DNA of 64,000 bases, taken from assembly GCA_964023205.1 (NCBI GenBank), contig OZ026842.1:34673501-34737500 (forward strand), in the 5' to 3' direction. Under the pieces are notes generated by a model. It was not told the origin of the DNA. It saw nothing but the letters and a program-made list of their open reading frames with translations, and made no database searches. This DNA comes from Lutraria lutraria (Eukaryota > Mollusca > Bivalvia > Venerida > Mactridae). Positions 39,401-48,400 of the stretch are shown here, piece after piece (the first letter of the stretch is position 1; every line of letters starts with the position of its first letter). The translations under genes and the position numbers were made by a program.

Positions 39401-42400
39401 CCTGGTCTTATGAGGAATTCAGTTGTATTAATGCCGTCCAACATAGAGCTGCAAGAATCTTTCTGAATGTGGGCAAGTGCACTCCAAATGCTGCTGTTAA
39501 TGGTGATAATGGCTGGAGTCCTATGATTTGTAAGACTGAGAAACATATTGTTAATCAATGGTCTAGACTTGTTAATATGCCTATTGATAGACTGAATAGG
39601 AAAGTGTTTACATGGACACATAATGCTAGAGGTAGAACTTGTAAGAATTAAATTTATAAGGTAGAAGAATTGTTAACAAAGTATGATATTGTAGGGCTTT
39701 GTGATATAGGACAGTACTCAAATAAATATGTTATTTGTCAATCTCTTTTACCGAAATTACAGTATATTGATGCATGGAGATCTGAAATTAATAGATTAAA
39801 TGTAAATAGTGGTAATGGTTGAAATAAACTTAGGTTTTATAAATGGTTTAAGGAAACGTTCTTAACTGAACCATATTGTAAAACAGTATTGAATAGATCC
39901 CATAGAGGTGCAATTACTAAGTTTAGGAGTGGCACAGCACCAATTTATGATGAAATTGGTCGATATAACAATGTACCTTATGAGCAAAGACAGTGTGTGT
40001 ATTACAATAGTATTGGGATTTTAAATATAGGATGAGAAGCATGTTTTGAAAAAAGAAGTTACTCTGTGTCACATACAAGTAACTGATTTTAGTTTGGTGT
40101 AGATAACCATTGCTAATCAGTTCCTCTCTGATCATATTAGAAGGATATATGATATAATTATCATTCCACACTACGCACATTAGTGCCATAGGTTTAAAAT
40201 TGTCCGTTTTGTAGACAAAAATTAATTATATTGCATTATTTGGGGCAATTTAAGTTTAGCAATGGTAATCTTAGCTTCTTTAATGTAAATGGATGTACAG
40301 AAGATGATTTTTACAGTCTCTAAAAATTCTATTTTCAAATGGTTGCATACATGACTGTATTGTAACTATATATTATAATTGTATTGTATATTGATATAAC
40401 ATGTATGTAATTGAGACTTAAATAAATAAATATATCAATTCAATTTTCTTATAGTCAAGGTCGAATATTGGCTGATACCATTGTAAAGGTAATCTGTAAA
40501 CTGATTGCAAAAATCATTTTAAATCCGTAGTAAAGTGTCATTTATGTATACCAAAATCATAGTGTATTGGATAAGGCGACATGCACATACATGACGTTTT
40601 TACAAAACGAAGCAGATGTGAGTTGTTCGAACTCAGTCAATGGCACTTAATTATTTATCTAAGTTATTTATCGAAATGCGTTTGTTCTTGTTACATGTGT
40701 GTATACACGCTGAATAGTAATTTTTTGTATTTCAAAAGAGAAAAAGGAAATAAGAAATATTTTTGTTCTCTGATGTATTTCTCTTTTTTTAATTTCTTTT
40801 ATACATTTGATTGCACGAAATTGGGAATACGAATTCAAGTCATTTCAAATACTATATATACTAGACACCTAAACCGATTTCTACTTATTGTATAATCACT
40901 CCACAATAAAGTAATATATAAATGCTAATTATCCATGTGAGGTTATTATATTTTTGTTAATTTCACGGAACAAACTAAATTAAAACAAACCTTTTAAACA
41001 TTATTTTCTTATCGATATACTAGTCTATAAAGTTAACTTTTATTAAAGATGAAAAAAAGTTAAACATAAAAAATTTGGCAATTTTTTACCATGGCAACTT
41101 TGTCAAGGTAATTCTTTATCATGGCCTTGCCATGGGAATTCTTTTGCAATGACAATATATGTAAAACTCCATATTTATTGGTTCCGATAATTTGCTGAAA
41201 AAAGTTAGTAAGTTTGTTGCTGTAAAAGTTCAAGAGAAATTAATTAAATGCCAATACCTTTAGTCTTGATTCATGCGAAAAATGTATCCTTCTAAGCTGT
41301 GATCCTCTAGCTAGCCGATGAATCATATGCACGAGATACCGAAAGGGTTGAGTTGTGAAAAAATGACGAATAATTCTGAGGCCGAAATCGGCATGTTTGG
41401 TAAATCTTGAAATGTGTATTTTGAGTAAACTAGCGGGATATTTTGTAAATATTTTACAGGACTTTCATTAATTGATTTAGGCATTAAAATGATACCAATT
41501 TGATTGCAATTCGAAACCCTTCAGTTCCAGGGCATGCCCCTTTAACCAACCATGCTTTTTTGTTAATCATTTGACTGGAAACATTTTTTCTCTGTATTTC
41601 ATATTTGTCATTTCCCCATGTTGTATATATATGTACCTGGGAGAAAACAAAGGTAGGCTCTGTTCTTTTCTGGTTAAAGCCATAAGGATTTGTGTATGAC
41701 GACACCTCTTTACCCTTATATATGTTTCTTTAGATATTTAACAAAAACTTTGCCTTGGCAAATATCATGATTTGGCAATTTGTCATGGCAAAACGCCTTT
41801 TGCCATGGCGACTAAGACAGTTTTTCTTTGTATTTTCCAAGAAATCTAGTAAAGAAATAACATATGACTAACAAGTTTTAAATTAATAGCCAAATGCTAC
41901 AATTTAGTAATGTTTTTTTGTTTTGTTTTTCAAAAGACTTGCGATGCAATAACCGGTGGAGATTATGTATTTTTGTTCTAGGGATCCATGTCATATTGAT
42001 ACTTACGAGATAAACCGCGTTGCAATGCTGGATGCATAATTACCGAATTAATGTAATTATTTATGTTTTCATGCTCTAAATTACACTGACAGCTGTTTTT
42101 TACCATCTTTACTAGCAATATAATTAACATGTACTTTTATAAAAATGTTATCATACCTTCAATGACGACGCCTGTCTCGGGTGGTGAATCATCAACAAGA
42201 ATATCCAAGTGTTCAATGTTCACCAGTTTTGCCTTATTAGTAGCTTTTATTGTAAAATAGTAATTTCTGTTGTGTTTTCCAACGTTTGTTTGCTTGTTAA
42301 CAAGCTTGTTGAGCGAGATACTGTATTTAGATACCTCACAAAGGCCAACATCTGGGCAATAACAGTCGGTGACGTTGTCTGGACAATGGTCTCCCTAAAA

Positions 42401-45400
42401 CAAATAATCAAACCAATTACCGTTGTTGTTACACTAGTAGCGGTTATATTAGAATGATATTCTATTTATTGTACTACATGTATTTTCTAATATCAATGGG
42501 CTATAATTGAGGTCTCGAATAATTAAATGAGTGTGCTTAAGGTGTTAGCGGTATGGAATTATATTATTTATTATACAGTAGCTTTAACCTACTTTGTCAC
42601 TCAGTTTCATAACCATTTACTGCGTTCAAGATCAGTTACATACTATCTTGTACTTACATGTATTCCATCTATCGTCTTCGCGGTAACCACACCGTGACCT
42701 AGGACACCTTGAGTTTCGGCCGTTCCAAATGTCCATTCCACATTTAGAATTCCGCTGTGAGGATCTAACACTTCAAAACTGATATTCATCTTGTCTAGAT
42801 CTGTGTTGCCATGAGCAAATAAACGTCGCAGACCATACTTTTCCAAGCCAATGTTGTTAATATGAGGAGCACTTCTGTCAATATGGACTGTTCGATTTTC
42901 AATGAAAGTATTGTTGACTATATCAGTGGATCTAATATTGAGAACGTATGTTTCACCGTCTTTTAAAGGTAGGCTTTGACAATATTTTTGATTAAGGAAA
43001 TTCGGAACATCTGTCTCTGCAGAAACAGATCCATTGCCAACAGCCCAGGAAAACGAAAATGACGTGATTCCATACACGTTTGGCGTACCTTTAACTGGGA
43101 GTGGCCCTGTTTCTTGTTCATATATTCCCGATATTTCTGCGTGTGGTTTAATATCGCGCAGCAAATCGTTAGCTTTATAGAATGCATTGTAAAAGTAATC
43201 TTTCCAGTCTAAGCATACGTCGTTATGGTGTGTTTGCCATTGGTAAATCGTATCTACAGAAGCCGAAGTCACAAAGAAAATGTGGCTATTGTCGGTTGTA
43301 ATGTTCGAAGTTCCATCGAATAAAACAAAACGTCTTGCTTGTTGGAGATTATCTGCAACATCCTTGACTTCAAGTCTTAGACAATACAGCCGAGGTTGAC
43401 CGTCCAACGATGATAAATTTAATGATGTAGATGACTGGGTTGAATTAAGAGTGACGTCAGATACCTTTGATGTACTAACAAGACCACCAGAAACTTCATT
43501 CACAGTGATAGTGTAGGATTCAATACCAGAAGAATGCTCAGTCGTTCCACCTTTGGGAATGGGATCAAACCAACCATCTAGATCAACTTGAAGAGTTGGA
43601 TATCGAATAATTCTAGACTGGATTTGCATTGGTCCTGATCGTGAATTGGTGCATGTCTTGTTTACAGAACAATGTTGTGGTGGGGCATCGTCATAACGGT
43701 AACATAGTTCTTTTGTTGTTACTGTTTTGGCATATGACTCTGCAACTAGATTTCTGGGTATTCGGAAGTCTAGCCCCTTGACGTATCCACCGCCTTTTGA
43801 TTCGTAATGAATACATAACCTGTAATATAGAATAGCTGATGAAAAGTGGTCAGTCGATTAGTGGTGTTTGATTGGCTTCAAGTACGGACTTGTCTCTAAT
43901 ATCTCTGATTTCCCTCATTACTACACCACCGTTAGAAAATAAATAACAACAAACTAATAAATTGTTTTTTGGTATAAGCCGTGGGAACCGCATACCGATT
44001 GTGTATAATATTCTCAACTCATTCTACATATATCTGTATACACTTATTGTACAATTACACTTTATAATAAATCATGATAAAATAACATGTTTAGATATAT
44101 ACATTCAAACTTTATAAACATTCATAATTTAATGTTGTTTTATTAATCAGTATGCGATCAGACTCGCCCAGTAAAAAACAGAGATTTTTAAAACTGTGCC
44201 CATTTGTCAATTGTCTGTCGCCAAATGTTGGGCCTCATTCCTAATATAAATTATTCCAATTCATGATCTACAAAACTTTGCATAGATACGAACTTTCATT
44301 ATAGAATATCATTTCTAGTACATTTCATGGCATCTATACTCATTAATAAATAAATCTAGCTACAAACATTTAAACTTAATTAAAATTTATACATTTATCA
44401 ATGATTGATACGTGATAGATAATACATACATAACAATAACTCTGCCCTTTGAAGTAGTATCTGTTAACTTCATTTCGTTAAAATATTCCGTCGGTCGTTC
44501 CCCTGAGCTGAATGGCTATTTATCGCCAAAACTTACTCAAATTTCGTGCTCATACATGAGCGACACCAAACGGAGAAATCCTACCAAGGGAAATAAATGT
44601 TCGTCTAATTCACATAACTTCAAATGAAGAAAATTACATATATTTGGTTACATATATTTAATGGAAGTATTCATACCTTTCACCATCAGTTAGATGATAC
44701 TTTGTTTTAGAGAGATGAATTTCTATATCAGTGTTGTATACAGTTGCATTGACGTTTTCACTTTTACCAGTATCCACTTTTTGGGGATGGGTACTTAGTG
44801 TTTGTTCAGCACCTATATGAATAGAGTTCAGATATATAGTATAATTTTAATTCAGTGATTGTAAAGTCGATGATTCTGGTGAAGCCTTTTCACAAAAGCC
44901 CAACTCACTTTAATAGTAATACTGCTATCTTTTATGTTCATCTTTTAAAACAATTTCGTCTTAAAACTAGTTTTGCTTATCGTATTAGGTTTAATGCCAT
45001 TTATCAACACTGTTTCAGTTAAGTGCTGCGGACTGTTTATTCAACCAGTTACTCTGGCTTGTCGTTTCTCCCTCACTCCATCATACTTAAGTAGCATTTC
45101 ATCTAATGGTATGGGTATCTATGGATTAGGGCAACCGATCATTTAAAACAAAAACATGACCTTCGTTGTAAAAAATAACCATTAAGATGATAATTATCGT
45201 AATGATAATGAAGGCTTACCAATTTGTTTCAGAGAGATTTACAACAGTGCATATAATGAATTCATTCGCATGTCTAACCCGTTGTTACGAAAACATTATT
45301 GTATTACCTGTTAAACGCTTTCGTTTAATATGGACAACTGTATCTGTAACTCCAAATTTGCTTTCAAAAATGTATCTTGTTTTGTCCGGGGTGGGTGTGC

Positions 45401-48400
45401 TTATAGTAAGCTCCGACACCATGCTGAATTCCAACATGGTTGGTTGAAATTTCCCATAAAAGTCTTGTAAATCTCCGCATTTTACACCACCTGGTGTTTG
45501 CCGTTTAGCGCCTGTTTTTCCAGCCCCTCCATATATGATAGTCTGACAACTGACAATATCAGGCTTCTGGTCATGATCCACTGTAAAATTATTTCTACGT
45601 ACATGTATAATTATTTCAATTGTTTTCATTATTTTTACAAATTTGCGCTCAATCACTTACGACAATAAACTTTTTAAATAATACATGACATATTTTGTTA
45701 CAGGAACTATTCATAATGAACTAACTGAAAACGATCGAATAAGAGATAGCTAAAAAGTAACGACGAAGTCATGATGCATAAATCAAAATATTAAGACAAG
45801 GAGGAAATGAGAATTGAAAAACGTGTGCATTTTTGCAAATTAAAATACTGAAATGTTCATACGAAGACATCGAGCTCCTGAGCTATGAAATCCCGGCACA
45901 CACTTGCAACTTGAAGTCAACTCGTCTGAACATGAGCCTGGCCAACATTTGTTTGTATCAAAGGAGCACATTCCTGGATTCAGAAAAATGAAGATTGACA
46001 ACATAATGTTTATGGCAACTGCCACATTTATAACTTATTCTGATTTGAGTTTGTTTACATTAACTCTTAATGTATGTAAAATGTATTTTTGAAATGAGGA
46101 TAAATTGTAATTAGTGTTCCTCCATCGAAGGTTTTGATGAAAGGTAGTTATAATGAGAATATAGATTTGTTTGAATTACAAAAAGAAACCCTAAGTGTAT
46201 CGCTTATAAGAAGATTCCTATAAGAATATTAAGCTTGTACCTTCATACCAAATAAGTATAAATGACTAAATGATTTCGTTGTTTAAACGTTAAAAAAGAT
46301 AAATCACGTAAATTTGATAACAGGTCTATATAGATGCATCATCACGCGACTTTGATAAGTGTTTTGATTAAAATTGTATCCTTGACATTTGATAAGACAT
46401 CGAGTGTTTATGCAATCTTACATTCAAAAATAGACTAAATGGTTTAATGGCTGGTACAATCTGACTTTGGAATGGGTTACTTTGTACTTGAAAAGGCTCA
46501 CAACATTTTCAGTCTGCAGATGTGCATTAGATTAAACAGTTTTACACTACTTCCTTTTTTGTACAACATGCTAAGGATGTCACTCTAGATACGAATGTGC
46601 TGAGCAATATACATACGTTCACATCTGGTGTCTGAGTGAGTTCTTTTGTAGAATATATTGTCGTCATTACATTCATTACATATCTGGTCATGAGCACTGG
46701 TACAATGACGCTCTTTACAATTCTGAATCGATGTACATTCTGAAAGTTGAAGGTAATACTTGTACTTGAAAACATTAGGATTTCAGCTGAGAGTTGTTTA
46801 CGAAATGATTTGATTTATCAAGTTGAATCAACAAATGTCTTTTACCTATTAATATAATGGCTTTTGAATCGCTGAACTTCTTTAAATTGCAAAAAGATAA
46901 ACAGACAAGTAGTTTCTTATTTAATGCAATATCATACACGAAATTTCCCTGTTTCGTTTTTTTTTTTTTTTTTTTTGACGGTCATTCATTATATTTTTGT
47001 GCGTGCAAACCAATTGATACACGGATATCATCAATTTCAGATTACTGTTTTCTGCACATTGTGTCAAGTTCATGTCGTTTTGATGCAATGTACAAGCATG
47101 CGCAGCCGTGCAGTGATGAGGAGAACTCGTTAACATTGACTCGTTAAGATAAACGCAAGAAAATGTACACATTAAAGGCGCTACATCCGACAAACAGATA
47201 TTTGTAAAGCACTAATTTAGACTACAGTCGATGAAGGCAGCTAAGATAACGAACACCACATATTTAAAACTTAAATCTGATGTCGTTAATAAAAAACATT
47301 TTTGTTGACGAAAATGAGAATTAAAAAGTAATGTGGGCGCTTGTAATCGTACAAAAAATACACTTGACATTTGAATAATGCTTATTACTATACCCGCAAA
47401 TTAAAGGGTTTGAGAGAGTTAACATCTAGTAAAAACTATTACATTACGACATGTGATATTGAATGCTGTTATCTTAACATGTTTCTAATTATAGTCTTAA
47501 TTCGAAATGGACACATATTAAAATGCCGTAAGTTATGAAAACGTACGGAGATATATTAAATTCAAAATACGTTCTAAAAAGATACATTTTCCTTAGCAAA
47601 CTTATCATTAATTCCACTGTGTTTTTATTTATCACAAAGCTATATTTCAATTACCAAAACAGCCATGACCATATCCGCCACTATAGTAAGGATCATCACA
47701 GCTTGTGCATATGTAATTGTCTGGTGAACCGCCACATTCTGAGTGTCCACTTTTGCAATGTGGCATTGAGATTCTATCTGCCACACAGTCTGAAATGTAA
47801 ACATCCTTCATTATTATTGTTTTCAATATTTGGCACTATTGAATTCACTATTCTATAAATATTTATTACTACAATGCTCTGTATGTTTGCCATAAACATT
47901 CAAAGCATGTCTACAATAGACACTGCGTTCGTACCATTCGATTTAAAAAACATTATTTTATAAGTAAATTAAGCGTTGCAATAACTTAAACAATCTTTTA
48001 GAAAAACGATACATTCGACTAAAGTTTGTCAACAAGTTCTTAATTGTCAGACCATGAGAGTTAAAAAAAACTCATCCGACAATGACTGTTGTTTACATTT
48101 CTAAACTGTAGCATATACTAGGCTTAAAAGACATATACACTTCCGGTTGAAATACTGCCTATCTTTCAGTTAACTACAACTTTAGCTTGTATTGATTTTA
48201 GTTTGTCTAGATGTCAAAGCAACGCATAACAAACCAGGGCTCCAACATTGTCATTGATTAGTATAAAAAAAACGTAATGTAATAGAATATAGTAAAACTT
48301 ACACCAAGGACCGCTTCAATATTTAGATTTGTATTAGGGGTATAACCAGTATATTTAAATGCTATTCTCATTCTTCATAGAAAAATTCAAATATATTAGC

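Larger units (their letters stand above)
30125..42156 (-). other. Intron 9 of copy 1 (12,032 nt)
   Basis: The matching intron in copy 2 is only 330 nt (63,183-63,512), with the same phase and flanking protein. The expansion here holds the LINE, the tandem repeat at 31.3 kb, the ITAM-like tail unit and the 41.1-41.8 kb repeat. Other parts (30.1-31.3, 32.0-33.6, 34.0-35.0 and 36.0-36.7 kb) show no feature I can support. Confidence 0.85.

Noticed and set aside
35905..42658. Calling the exon 8 to membrane-tail splice as a definite isoform
   Set aside because: Only phase and order support it; without junction reads it is kept as a hypothesis.
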